64,000 nt of DNA from CALSMU01 sp965230225. GTDB lineage: Bacteria > Bacteroidota > Bacteroidia > Flavobacteriales_D > Parvicellaceae. The position numbers and the translations under genes are program-made. The DNA lies in assembly GCA_965230225.1 (NCBI GenBank), contig CBDDKM010000002.1, forward strand, positions 682,001-746,000. Reading direction: 5' to 3'. Below the pieces are notes generated by a model that saw nothing but the letters and a program-made list of their open reading frames with translations, searched no databases and was not told the DNA's origin. Shown in pieces: positions 24,106 to 32,686 of the stretch (within the stretch, counting starts at the first letter, position 1; every line of letters starts with the position of its first letter).

Positions 24106-27056
24106 TTTTCTGCGTATCGAGGATCTTCGATCAGGTCCTCTTTATACATGCTATCCACTTCCAAACTGTAAAAATCAAACTCTTCTACCACTTTGCCGGT
24201 AATGGAATAAACGCCGGTACCTCTAAATGGAAAACGAGCAGCTACATTGGGGAAATGAGTAGTGTCAAAAAAATCTCCTTTACGATCTAAAAAAGTTCCA
24301 AAAAACATGTTTTTGTTGCCGGAGGTGGTGGTTCTTTTTCGAGTTACCAGATAGCCCTGGATAGTAATGGTTTTATGAAGGTACTTTTTCAGATTACAAG
24401 CAAGAACAACTAGTTTAGGCTGTTTCTTTATCAGGCTAAATGGTGATGTTCCTGAGAACCCAAATAGCTCCAACTCATCGAATGCATTTTCGTTTCCGGA
24501 TTGAACTAGGGGAGGAAGGTCAAATGTTTTTTGTTCTACTCTTTGGAACAGTGTTTTTACAGGTACAGAGGCAATTGTTTTTTTCAACGAGAAGTGGGCC
24601 TCCCAAAGTAATTCTTGCTTGTTTCTATTGGTAAACCCAAAAGCACCTGCTCTGATGAGCAGAGTTGTTTGCTCTAATGAAGCATTGGTGCGGTTAATAA
24701 AATCATTTAAGGAGGAGTATGCCCCTTCTTCTCTATCCACCATAATTCGCTTGATAAGTTTGGTTTCAATGGAGTCTATCAGGATAAACCCGAGGTAAAT
24801 TTTCTTGCCGTAAATGGTGGTAAACAGGTTACTTTTATTGATACAGGGGAAGTGAATTTCTGCTCCCAGCATGCGGGCTTCATGGATGTATATACTGGTG
24901 TGGTAAAACCCTCCAAAGTTGTTAATGGTGGCCACCATGTATTCCAGGGGGAAGTGGGCCTTGAGGAAAAGGCATTGGTAGCTTTCTACTGCGTAGGAGG
25001 CGGAGTGCCCTTTGGAGAAGGCATATCCGGCAAAGCTTTCAATTTGTCGCCATATTTCGGAGGTAAGTTGATCTTTGTATTTTCTTGCTTTGCAGTTTTC
25101 GAAAAAAACGTTTTTGATTTGCTGAAACTCCTCTCTCGACCTAAACTTACCAGACATTCCTCTTCTCAGATGATCTGCTTGAGCTAATGTTAATCCTGCA
25201 AAATGGTGGGCCACTTTTATTACGTCTTCCTGATACACCATAATGCCATAGGTGTCCGGCATAATGTCTAACATTACCTGATGAGCTTCTTTTCGTCTTT
25301 CTTTATGCCTAAACCGAAGTATGTATTCCCTCATCATTCCCGATTTGGCCACACCTGGTCGAATAATAGAACTGGCTGCAACCAGGCCGAGGTAGTGATC
25401 TACTTTTAGTTTTTTCAGAAGCATCCTCATGGCTGGGGATTCTACGTAAAAGCAACCTATGGCTTCCCCTTTCCGAAGAATACTTTTTATGTCCTCATCT
25501 TCTTTAAACCGTTGTATGTCGTGTATATCTATTGGCGGTAATTGGGGGTGATTGATTTTGATGATTTCCAGAGCGTCTTTTATTTTTCCCAGCCCCCGCT
25601 GACTAAGGATATCAAACTTATGGAGGCCCACATCTTCGGCCTCCAGCATACTAAAATGGGTAGTGGGATAGCCTTTTGGAGGAATAAAAGTAGAAGTATA
25701 GTGGTGGATGTGTTTTTCTGAGATAACAATTCCACTGGGGTGAACACTTAAATGGTTGGGAAGCCCCTGAATTAGCTTTGAGTACTTAAGCACCAGCATG
25801 GAAACATGATCAAGGTTGTTCATGTTATGGGTTTCGTCGCTAAGTTTATCTATCTCGTGTTTAGGAAGCCCGAATACTTTCCCCAGTTCCCGAACCACAG
25901 CTTTGTATTTAAACGTGTTGTAAGTGGCCAGTAAGGTGGCCTTGGGGAATTGCTTAAAGATGTAGTCGGTAATATCATCTCGGTCCCGCCAGGAAAAATC
26001 GATGTCGAAATCCGGTGGGTTTTTTCTGTAGAGATTAATGAACCGTTCGAAGTACAGGTCCAGCTCAATAGGATCGACATCTGTTATGCGTAGTAGATAA
26101 GCTACAATACTATTGGCACCACTTCCCCGACCTACATAGTAGTATTCGTTTTTTATGGCGTACTGAATAATTTTCCAGTTAATCAGAAAGTAGCTAACAA
26201 ACCCTTTTTCCGAGATAATTGAAAGCTCTTTTTCCAGGCGAGTTAAAATTTCCGGGCTTGGGTTAGGGTAGCGGTATTCCATCCCTTTTTCGCACAGCTC
26301 CCGAAGCAGTTTTTTATCTTCCTCTTCCGATTCCGTAAGGGTTTGTTTGTTTTTGTGAGGGTATTGGTCGCCAAATTCAAAATGAATGGAGCATTGGTTG
26401 AGTAAACCTTCTGCATTGCGTAGTAAGAATGCAAAATCCTGATAAATGGTTTCGATGGTTTTTTTGTCTAAAAACCGATCAGATTCTTTTCCTTCTTCGC
26501 TTTTAGGAAGTTTACTCAAAAGAGTATTGTTATCGATAGCCCTTAATAATCGATGAGCATTGTGATCTTTTTTATTTCTAAAGGTTCCCGTAGGAAAAGC
26601 AACTAGTTTTTTGGGGTCAAACTCTTGAGAAGAAAACCTGAATTTGGCTAAGTCTTTTGGAGTAATCCCCAATCTTTCGTTTGATTTTAGAGTGCGCTTT
26701 TTGTTGTTGGAATATGGGTAAATAAAGAAGACACCTTTTAATGCCGGAGCATCTTCTGGAAAATCAATATTCTGGTGTAGATGCTCGGAAAGAAACTGGT
26801 TTAATTCAAAGAATCCTTCATTGTTTTGAGCTATTCCCACATAGCATTGGTTAATTCCGTTTCTAAAATCAACCCCAACCACAGGAGAAATATGGTGCTT
26901 AGGTGCCTCTCGAATAAAGTCAATGCAGGCCGAAGTAGTATTAATGTCTGTAAGAGCAAAGTTATCGTAGCCCTGACTGAATAATAAAGACAATAGGGGC
27001 TTTACCTTAAGCAAACCATATTTTAAACTATAACAGGAATGGGTATTGAGGTACAT
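24102..27056 (-). CDS. dnaE2: DnaE2-like error-prone DNA polymerase III alpha subunit
   Basis: This C-family polymerase (984 residues) is shorter than a replicative DnaE (about 1160). It has an N-terminal PHP domain with HSCYSLKYGLL and a degenerate TDIN in place of the usual TDHG, then the polymerase palm and fingers (GRGSGANSIVAYLL and the catalytic PDFDIDF with D349 and D351; KFDILSQRGLG), tandem helix-hairpin-helix elements and a C-terminal OB fold (ITIQGYLVTRKRTTT). It lacks the C-terminal extension that binds tau in replicative enzymes. The gene begins 3 bp after the stop of a Y-family polymerase gene, the layout of ImuB-DnaE2 translesion cassettes. The symbol is by analogy; the possibility that it is an extra DnaE of unknown role remains. 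Confidence 0.88.
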   Translation of the reverse strand: MYLNTHSCYSLKYGLLKVKPLLSLLFSQGYDNFALTDINTTSACIDFIREAPKHHISPVVGVDFRNGINQCYVGIAQNNEGFFELNQFLSEHLHQNIDFPEDAPALKGVFFIYPYSNNKKRTLKSNERLGITPKDLAKFRFSSQEFDPKKLVAFPTGTFRNKKDHNAHRLLRAIDNNTLLSKLPKSEEGKESDRFLDKKTIETIYQDFAFLLRNAEGLLNQCSIHFEFGDQYPHKNKQTLTESEEEDKKLLRELCEKGMEYRYPNPSPEILTRLEKELSIISEKGFVSYFLINWKIIQYAIKNEYYYVGRGSGANSIVAYLLRITDVDPIELDLYFERFINLYRKNPPDFDIDFSWRDRDDITDYIFKQFPKATLLATYNTFKYKAVVRELGKVFGLPKHEIDKLSDETHNMNNLDHVSMLVLKYSKLIQGLPNHLSVHPSGIVISEKHIHHYTSTFIPPKGYPTTHFSMLEAEDVGLHKFDILSQRGLGKIKDALEIIKINHPQLPPIDIHDIQRFKEDEDIKSILRKGEAIGCFYVESPAMRMLLKKLKVDHYLGLVAASSIIRPGVAKSGMMREYILRFRHKERRKEAHQVMLDIMPDTYGIMVYQEDVIKVAHHFAGLTLAQADHLRRGMSGKFRSREEFQQIKNVFFENCKARKYKDQLTSEIWRQIESFAGYAFSKGHSASYAVESYQCLFLKAHFPLEYMVATINNFGGFYHTSIYIHEARMLGAEIHFPCINKSNLFTTIYGKKIYLGFILIDSIETKLIKRIMVDREEGAYSSLNDFINRTNASLEQTTLLIRAGAFGFTNRNKQELLWEAHFSLKKTIASVPVKTLFQRVEQKTFDLPPLVQSGNENAFDELELFGFSGTSPFSLIKKQPKLVVLACNLKKYLHKTITIQGYLVTRKRTTTSGNKNMFFGTFLDRKGDFFDTTHFPNVAARFPFRGTGVYSITGKVVEEFDFYSLEVDSMYKEDLIEDPRYAEN

Positions 27057-27059
27057 GAC

Positions 27060-28271
27060 TTACATTCTTCTATTGGCCAATATGCTGGTGGGCTGCCCAT
27101 TAAAGGGGTTAAGACCTCCAATGGTTCTTGCTTCCATTCCAGATGCTCTTACAATTTTTCGTTGCCCAAACCGGTTTCGGATATGATCCAATGCCTGATA
27201 TAGGTTGATGAGTTTATCGGAATCATCGAATAAATTGATTTGATATCCACCTCCCACCAAATGGCTAAATCGCACCCCTATAAGCCTAACCAAAAGCCTA
27301 CGGTTATAAAGCTTTTTAAAAAGGTCCATTACCATGGGAATTAGTTGGTGATCTGCAGAAGTGTACGGAATACGCTTTTGTAAAGTATGTGTATTAAAGT
27401 CCGAGTACCTCACTTTTACGGTAACACAGGCAGTGAGCTTTTCGCCATTGCGAAGTTGGAAAGCAAGGTTTTCTGCCATAGCAGTAAGAATCCCTTGTAG
27501 TTTTACAGTGTCGATGGTGTCTTTATCAAAAGTCCTTTCGGTAGAAATAGACTTCTTTTCGTTGTATGGAACCACCAAACTGTTGTCTATTCCATTGGCT
27601 TTTTTCCAGATTCCAACTCCGTTTTTTCCCAAAGCAGTTTCCATCATGTCTATGGGCATTCCCTGTATGGTTTTAATTTTTTTAAGCCCCAGATTACAGA
27701 GAGTTTGGTAGGTTTTAGATCCCACCATAGGAATTTTACTGGAGGATAAGGGAGCTAAGAAAGGCTTCTCATCTCCTTTTTGAATGTTTTTTGCGTTGTT
27801 GGGCTTGGCTTCGCCAGTGGCTACTTTAGAAACCGTTTTACTGGTGGAAAGGCCGAATGAAATAGGCAATCCGGTTTCTTTAATAATGGTGTGGCGGATT
27901 TCAGAAGCCAGTTTAAAGTTTCCGAAAAATCGATCCATTCCCGTAAGGTCAATGTAAAACTCATCGATGGATGACTTTTCGAAAGTGGGTACTCGTTCTT
28001 CAATGATTTCAGTTACCATTTTAGAGTACTTGCTGTAGGTAGAGGAGTTTCCCTTAATAATGATGGCTTCCGGGCACAGTTGTCGTGCTTGTTTCATGGG
28101 CATGGCCGAGTGTATTCCAAATTTTCGTGCTTCGTAGCTACAAGAGGCAACTACTCCACGATCGGAGGTACCTCCAATTAGAATAGGTTTGTTGTTTAAT
28201 CGGCTGTCAATTAACCTTTCGCACGAAACAAAAAAGGTGTCAAGATCCATATGTACAATTGATCTGTTCAT
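27060..28271 (-). CDS. Y-family DNA polymerase (DinB/UmuC-type, in cassette with DnaE2)
   Basis: The start is set at the ATG at 28271, giving MNRSIVHMDLDTFFVSCERL, the usual N-terminus; a frame nine codons longer is open. The palm carries the metal-binding DLD, the SxDEFYIDLTG motif (SSIDEFYIDL) and a conserved KxxSKxAT region (LSTSKTVSKVATG). QINLFDD in the C-terminal part resembles a beta-clamp-binding motif (QxxLF). Unlike typical ImuB it keeps the acidic catalytic residues, so it may be an active translesion polymerase. It is divergent from the LexA-like gene and precedes dnaE2 by 3 bp, so the three form a putative damage-response cassette. Confidence 0.88.
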   Translation of the reverse strand: MNRSIVHMDLDTFFVSCERLIDSRLNNKPILIGGTSDRGVVASCSYEARKFGIHSAMPMKQARQLCPEAIIIKGNSSTYSKYSKMVTEIIEERVPTFEKSSIDEFYIDLTGMDRFFGNFKLASEIRHTIIKETGLPISFGLSTSKTVSKVATGEAKPNNAKNIQKGDEKPFLAPLSSSKIPMVGSKTYQTLCNLGLKKIKTIQGMPIDMMETALGKNGVGIWKKANGIDNSLVVPYNEKKSISTERTFDKDTIDTVKLQGILTAMAENLAFQLRNGEKLTACVTVKVRYSDFNTHTLQKRIPYTSADHQLIPMVMDLFKKLYNRRLLVRLIGVRFSHLVGGGYQINLFDDSDKLINLYQALDHIRNRFGQRKIVRASGMEARTIGGLNPFNGQPTSILANRRM

Positions 28272-28369
28272 AACAAAGTGGCGTTTTAAGTGGTGCAAAA
28301 GGTTGGGAATTTGGAACGTAAATTATTTACGTATTTAGGGAGTTGACCCCCATATTTTGCAATAAAACA

Positions 28370-28414
28370 CAAAGTTAGCTACAAAACATAGCTATTCTTG
28401 CTTATATTTGTAGC
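28370..28414. promoter_or_regulatory. Divergent promoter and candidate operator of the mutagenesis cassette
   Basis: Two -7-type boxes face away from each other: TAACTTTG on the minus strand (28377-28370, toward the polymerase genes) and TATATTTG on the plus strand (28403-28410, toward the LexA-like gene). An inverted repeat GCTACAAA (28378-28385) / TTTGTAGC (28407-28414) spans both, and TAGCTA is repeated at 28376-28381 and 28389-28394. This is a plausible binding site for the LexA-like repressor, controlling both directions. No clear -33 TTG is present. Confidence 0.5.
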
Positions 28415-28415
28415 A

Positions 28416-29180
28416 ATGAGTAAAGTTGGAAGAAATATCAGGTACCTGAGAGGGTTGAAAGATCTAACTCAGGAAACACTGGCAGAAGAATTAGGAGTAA
28501 CCCGAGCCAGAATAGGGTCTTACGAAGAGTTAAGAAGTCAGCCATCTATCGAAATGTTAATTCAGTTATCGGAGTATTTCAATTTACCAATAGATGTGTT
28601 GGTAAAGCATGATTTATCGGTAACGGTAGGGAACTCTTACATTGATATTGGGCAAAATAGGGTGTTGTTTCCCATAGCAGTGGATGGAAAAAACGAAGAC
28701 CTGGTAGAAATTATTCCACTTAAAGCCTCTGCAGGGTACTTAAATGGGTATTCAGATCCTGAATACATTGAAAGCTTAAAGAGCTTTAACCTTCCTTTTC
28801 TTCCAACCGGAAAACACAGAGCATTTCCGATTAAAGGAGATTCCATGTTGCCACTAACCGATGGGTCTTATGTAGTAGGAAAATTTGTTGAGGATATTAA
28901 ATACATTAGGAGCGGAACCACTTATGTGGTACTTACCCTAAATGATGGTTTAGTATACAAGCGATTGTACAATGAACTCGACGAAAAACAAAGCATTCGA
29001 TTTGTGTCGGACAATACCGTTTACGACCCATTTGAATTGCCTCCTTCCGAAATTTTAGAAGTGTGGGAGTACAGTTGTTCCATTCGCATGGATGAGTACG
29101 ATGGAGCTGACTTAAAAATAGATGGGATATTAAGAATGCTTCGGGACCTTCAGGTAGAGTTGGAATCCTTAAGAAAATAG
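28416..29180 (+). CDS. LexA-like repressor: XRE HTH plus S24 self-cleaving peptidase
   Basis: The start is the ATG at 28416 (MSKVGRNIRYLRG), directly after the promoter-like box; a TTG-initiated form would be six residues longer. The 254 residues hold an XRE-type HTH (about 6-60) and a C-terminal S24 peptidase with the Ser of GDSM (S143) and Lys182 in VYKRL as the catalytic dyad. KASAGYL offers an Ala106-Gly107 bond, the type cut in LexA and UmuD. It is thus predicted to be a DNA-damage-sensitive repressor that cleaves itself when RecA filaments form. It is divergent from the Y-polymerase/dnaE2 genes, which are its most likely targets. The XRE HTH differs from E. coli LexA's winged helix. Confidence 0.88.
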   Translation: MSKVGRNIRYLRGLKDLTQETLAEELGVTRARIGSYEELRSQPSIEMLIQLSEYFNLPIDVLVKHDLSVTVGNSYIDIGQNRVLFPIAVDGKNEDLVEIIPLKASAGYLNGYSDPEYIESLKSFNLPFLPTGKHRAFPIKGDSMLPLTDGSYVVGKFVEDIKYIRSGTTYVVLTLNDGLVYKRLYNELDEKQSIRFVSDNTVYDPFELPPSEILEVWEYSCSIRMDEYDGADLKIDGILRMLRDLQVELESLRK

Positions 29181-29216
29181 ATAATAAAAGTCATTTTTAG
29201 AACCGCTCAATTGAGC

Positions 29217-29224
29217 TACCTTTG
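29217..29224 (+). promoter_or_regulatory. TACCTTTG promoter element with almost no leader
   Basis: TACCTTTG fits the Bacteroidota -7 box and ends only 4 bp before the paaD ATG. If used, transcription would start at about the start codon and give a leaderless mRNA. No clear -33 box is seen. Confidence 0.35.
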
Positions 29225-29228
29225 TGGT

Positions 29229-29717
29229 ATGAGTACAGAAGAAAGCATCTGGAAATTGTTAGAAGAGGTTCCGGACCCGGAAATCCCTGTATTGTCGGTA
29301 ATCGACTTGGGAATCATTCGAAAAGTGGAGGTACTACCGGAGTTAGTTGAGGTAACCATTACACCCACCTATACAGGGTGCCCTGCAATGATGTTGTTTG
29401 AAGATGACATCAAAGCCAAGTTGAAGGAAAATGGAATAGAGCCGGTGGAGATCAAAACCACCTACGATCCACCCTGGACTACTGATTGGTTGTCTGAAGA
29501 TGCCAAGCAGCGTTTGCAGGACTATGGAATAGCCCCTCCAGAGCAAAAAACCACCGATAAAAATGCTTTACTGGTGGACGCCAGAGAGTCTGTAACTTGT
29601 CCGCAATGTAAATCAACCAATACAAGAATGATTAGCCAGTTTGGTTCAACAGCTTGTAAGGCACTTTACCAGTGTAATGACTGCATGGAGCCTTTCGATT
29701 ATTTTAAATGCTTATAG
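29229..29717 (+). CDS. paaD: PaaD-like protein (phenylacetyl-CoA epoxidase-associated), MIP18/DUF59 fold plus zinc ribbon
   Basis: PaaD helps mature the multicomponent phenylacetyl-CoA monooxygenase. The 162-residue protein starts with a MIP18/DUF59 domain (VPDPEIPVLSVIDLGII, then TPTYTGCPAM near residue 60) and ends in a zinc ribbon (CPQCKSTNTRM, then CKALYQCNDC). This matches the PaaD family rather than the shorter SufT. The start was chosen as the ATG at 29229. No paaABCE genes are nearby, unlike the usual cluster, so the role may be elsewhere in iron-sulfur protein maturation. It converges with a STAS/SEC14-like gene. Confidence 0.88.
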   Translation: MSTEESIWKLLEEVPDPEIPVLSVIDLGIIRKVEVLPELVEVTITPTYTGCPAMMLFEDDIKAKLKENGIEPVEIKTTYDPPWTTDWLSEDAKQRLQDYGIAPPEQKTTDKNALLVDARESVTCPQCKSTNTRMISQFGSTACKALYQCNDCMEPFDYFKCL

Positions 29718-29732
29718 GGCTTAAAAAGAGGG

Positions 29733-30143
29733 TTAACTAGCCTTTGAAGATTCCATCGGTTCTCCGGTAACAGAAAAAGTAGAAAGCCACGTTCTGGCAG
29801 ACTCCAGGTTATCGAACATTTTAGTTGGAATTTCTGGTTTGTGAAACCGCATAAAGAAATTAACCACCAGTTTCATTGCCAGAGAGTTTACCAACAAAGC
29901 ATCTGCCACACGGTATTTGTTGTATTCTGAATCGGCGTAATACTCACGAGCTTCTTTAGATGTTTGCACATGGGCACGGGTATCAACAATCACAGCGTAT
30001 TTACGATATCCAACAAAGTCAACTGCTTCTTGCAGAATCTTTTCCATATCTTCTACTTCCAGAAATAGGTTCTCTTTTATGCTCACTAAAAGAGTATGGC
30101 CATCAAATTCGTAGAAGGCGTATTCGGTTTCCAGGTTTCTCAA
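29733..30143 (-). CDS. STAS/SEC14-like small protein (DUF7793-type), paralogue 2
   Basis: The 136-residue protein shares with the one at 11957-12382 a helix SLAMKLVVNFFMRF followed by IPTKMFDNLESARTWL. The N-terminal half has a five-stranded pattern (TLLVSIKENL, YAVIVDTRAHV), as in STAS/SEC14-like folds. No ATG is in frame upstream: the start is TTG at 30143 (MRNLETEYAF), preceded by an in-frame stop. It lacks signal peptide and TM helices. Role unknown; a switch-protein role is possible by fold. Confidence 0.72.
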   Translation of the reverse strand: MRNLETEYAFYEFDGHTLLVSIKENLFLEVEDMEKILQEAVDFVGYRKYAVIVDTRAHVQTSKEAREYYADSEYNKYRVADALLVNSLAMKLVVNFFMRFHKPEIPTKMFDNLESARTWLSTFSVTGEPMESSKAS

Positions 30144-30216
30144 GTTGTGGTAGCTTTGCCGCTAATGTATGAAAAATAACGATAAAACACTAATAAGTAA
30201 CGACTAACAAGCCCTG

Positions 30217-31302
30217 TTAAAAGTCTAGCTTTAATTGAACACTAATATCTTCTTTCGAAGAATCAGAGTGAAGATTTGAGACAGAAATACCCAATAAACG
30301 AACCGATTCCTTCATTTTTTCCTGATAAATGAGTTGTTCAACCACTGGAAAAATGTCCACTTTTTTGTCCACATACTTTTCTAAAGTTTTGCTTCTCGTT
30401 TGCTGAGTAAAATCACTGTATTTGATCTTAACAGTAATGGTTTTTCCTCTGGATTTACTCTTAGACATTCTTCGTTCAAGCTCTTCAGCTATTTGATTTA
30501 GTTTTTCCAGCATGAAGATCTCGGAAGTAAGGTTTTCGCCAAAAGTCCGTTCTGCCGCAATAGATTTTCTAATGCGATTAGGTTTAACAACGCTGTGCTG
30601 TATTCCTCGAACGATATTGTAAAAATGACTTCCCGACTTTCCAAAATTGAGGGTTAGATACTCCAACGAACATTGCTTTAAATGTAGGCCATTGAATATG
30701 CCCAATCGATTCATTTTTTGAGCAGTTACCTTACCCACACCAAAGAACTTTTCGATGGGTAAAGTCTCCAAAAAAGAGATAACATCTTCTGGGTTAATGG
30801 TTTTTTGGCCATTGGGTTTATTAATGTCGCTGGCTATTTTGGCCATAAACTTGTTAATCGAAATTCCCGCAGATGCTGTAAGTCCTACTTCATCAAAAAT
30901 TCGTTGCCTGATTTCCTGTGCAATTAAACTGGCCGATGGGTTGTTTATTTTGTTTTCAGAAACGTCTAAAAATGCCTCATCCAGAGCAAGAGGCTCAACA
31001 AGGTCTGTATAGTCAAAGAAGATGCTTCTAATTTGTTGCGAAATCTCTTTATATCGGTCAAACCTTGGTTTAACAAAGATGAGGTTAGGGCACCTTTCCT
31101 TAGCAATTGAACTTGCGAGAGCCGATCGAACTCCAAACTTTCTCGCTTCGTAGCTTGCAGCAGCAACTACTCCTCTTTTTTCTCCACCACCAACAGCAAT
31201 TGGTTTTCCTTTTAACTCCGGATTGTCCATTTGTTCTACAGAGGCATAAAATGCATCCATATCTACATGAATTATTTTACGAATGGGAAGTTCCTCTGTC
31301 AT
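30217..31302 (-). CDS. dinB: DNA polymerase IV (DinB)
   Basis: Pol IV performs translesion synthesis. The 361-residue protein begins with MTEELPIRKIIHVDMDAFYASVEQ, has the catalytic DMD and the ALDEAFLDVSE motif, and a typical thumb/little-finger region. It ends in VQLKLDF, a beta-clamp-binding C-terminus of the QLxLxF type. A second Y-family polymerase is encoded at 27060, so the two may have different roles: this one is the stand-alone DinB. It follows the histidine kinase gene by 29 bp on the same strand. Confidence 0.95.
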   Translation of the reverse strand: MTEELPIRKIIHVDMDAFYASVEQMDNPELKGKPIAVGGGEKRGVVAAASYEARKFGVRSALASSIAKERCPNLIFVKPRFDRYKEISQQIRSIFFDYTDLVEPLALDEAFLDVSENKINNPSASLIAQEIRQRIFDEVGLTASAGISINKFMAKIASDINKPNGQKTINPEDVISFLETLPIEKFFGVGKVTAQKMNRLGIFNGLHLKQCSLEYLTLNFGKSGSHFYNIVRGIQHSVVKPNRIRKSIAAERTFGENLTSEIFMLEKLNQIAEELERRMSKSKSRGKTITVKIKYSDFTQQTRSKTLEKYVDKKVDIFPVVEQLIYQEKMKESVRLLGISVSNLHSDSSKEDISVQLKLDF

Positions 31303-31331
31303 GATAAAGAATAGGTGTCTTGTAAAATTAC

Positions 31332-32489
31332 CTATTTATCTGCCCGAATGGTAAAAAAGAAAGTTGTGCCTTCATTTGAAGTGCTTTCTGCCCAAATTTT
31401 TCCGCCCCCTTTTTCAACAAACTCTTTGCACAATGTGAGACCAATTCCAGTTCCTTTTTCATTTTGTGTTCCTTTGGTTGAAGCACCAAATAGGAAGAGC
31501 TGATCTAATTGCTCTTGACTCATGCCAATACCATTGTCTTTAACCGAAATAGAAATAAAATCATCCTGATCTAACTGAGCAGAAACGATTACTTTTCCGT
31601 TAGGACTGGTGAATTTGATTGCATTGGAAATAAGGTTCCTCAGCACGAGGTTAAGCATATTAAGGTCCGTATAGCACAAGGTGTCTTTTCTAATTTCAGA
31701 AATTAGATCAATTGATTTTTGGTCCGCAAATGTTTTTTGATGCTCAAAGTTCAATTGAATAATCTCGTGCAGGATGATCCTTTCAGGTTGGAATACAATA
31801 CCTTCCTGATCATTTTTGGCCCAGGTGAGCAAATTTTCCAATAGAGCTAAGGTGTTTTTGGAGGACTCTAACGAAACTGACGAGTACTCCTTTAACTTGT
31901 CGGAAGAGGTTTCCATACTTAAATCTTTAATGATTTGAAGCATGTCATTCATTGAACTAATTGGTCCTCTTAAATCGTGAGATAGTAAGTGGAAAAATCT
32001 GTTTTTAGATTCTATTAGTTCATTGAGTTCTTGATTTTGAAAAATCAATTGAATGTGTGTTTCAATAACATCTCTAAATTGTAATAATAACCTTTCAAAT
32101 TGCTCTGAATAATGGTTTTCTTTAGAGTCTAACACACAAATGGTTCCAAACATCTCTCCATCTGGTTGGTGTATGGGATACCCCAGGTAGGATATCATGT
32201 TTAGTTTGATATCTGGGTTAGAGTCCCAGTTTTTGTCGATTAAGGCATTAGGAACCAGTAGTTTGGAGTTGGAGTTTAAAACAGTTTCACAATACAGCCC
32301 TGGAAGCTCTTCGGAATCACCAACGTGATATGGATTATTGGCAGTTTTACTCGATACAAAAACCTCAATATGTGGATGCTCGACCCGCATAATCAGGGCT
32401 ACAGGTACATTCATAACATCGGCAATGATGTCAGTAATGTTTTGCCATTTGCTGATGTAGCTTTGAGGGATTTCAATGGTGTGCTTCAT
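31332..32489 (-). CDS. GAF-domain sensor histidine kinase
   Basis: The 385 residues hold an N-terminal GAF-type sensory domain (about 10-150), then a HisKA dimerisation helix with SHDLRG (phospho-acceptor His171) and a HATPase_c with NLISNAIKF (N box), DNGIGM (G1) and GTGIGLTLCKEFV (G2). There are no TM segments, so it is a cytosolic kinase sensing a small molecule or the redox state through GAF. No response regulator is adjacent. It precedes dinB by 29 bp. Confidence 0.92.
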   Translation of the reverse strand: MKHTIEIPQSYISKWQNITDIIADVMNVPVALIMRVEHPHIEVFVSSKTANNPYHVGDSEELPGLYCETVLNSNSKLLVPNALIDKNWDSNPDIKLNMISYLGYPIHQPDGEMFGTICVLDSKENHYSEQFERLLLQFRDVIETHIQLIFQNQELNELIESKNRFFHLLSHDLRGPISSMNDMLQIIKDLSMETSSDKLKEYSSVSLESSKNTLALLENLLTWAKNDQEGIVFQPERIILHEIIQLNFEHQKTFADQKSIDLISEIRKDTLCYTDLNMLNLVLRNLISNAIKFTSPNGKVIVSAQLDQDDFISISVKDNGIGMSQEQLDQLFLFGASTKGTQNEKGTGIGLTLCKEFVEKGGGKIWAESTSNEGTTFFFTIRADK

Positions 32490-32601
32490 GAGGTTAAATA
32501 CAGGTTGAAGAGGTGAACCAAATAAAACCGTGGAAAAATTAGTAATTAATCTTATTCCTGCTTAGAATATTATTCGGAAGAATTTGAATAATAATTAAAT
32601 A

Positions 32602-32626
32602 CTCATCTGCAAATCAGAGAGATGAG
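32602..32626 (-). terminator. Weak candidate terminator after the GH18-like gene
   Basis: CTCATCT and AGATGAG form a 7-bp stem with an 11-nt loop, on the minus strand followed by an AT-rich stretch. It lies about 60 bp after the stop of the GH18-like gene. There is no long T run, so this is a weak call. Confidence 0.3.
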
Positions 32627-32686
32627 CTAATATTATTGCAATCACCTAATTGTTTTAGTGACCGTGTTTTTATGATAAGAAACTAT

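Noticed and set aside
24102..29180. ImuA (RecA-like) or RecA gene in the mutagenesis cassette
   Set aside because: No such frame is present; only the two polymerases and the S24 protein are found.
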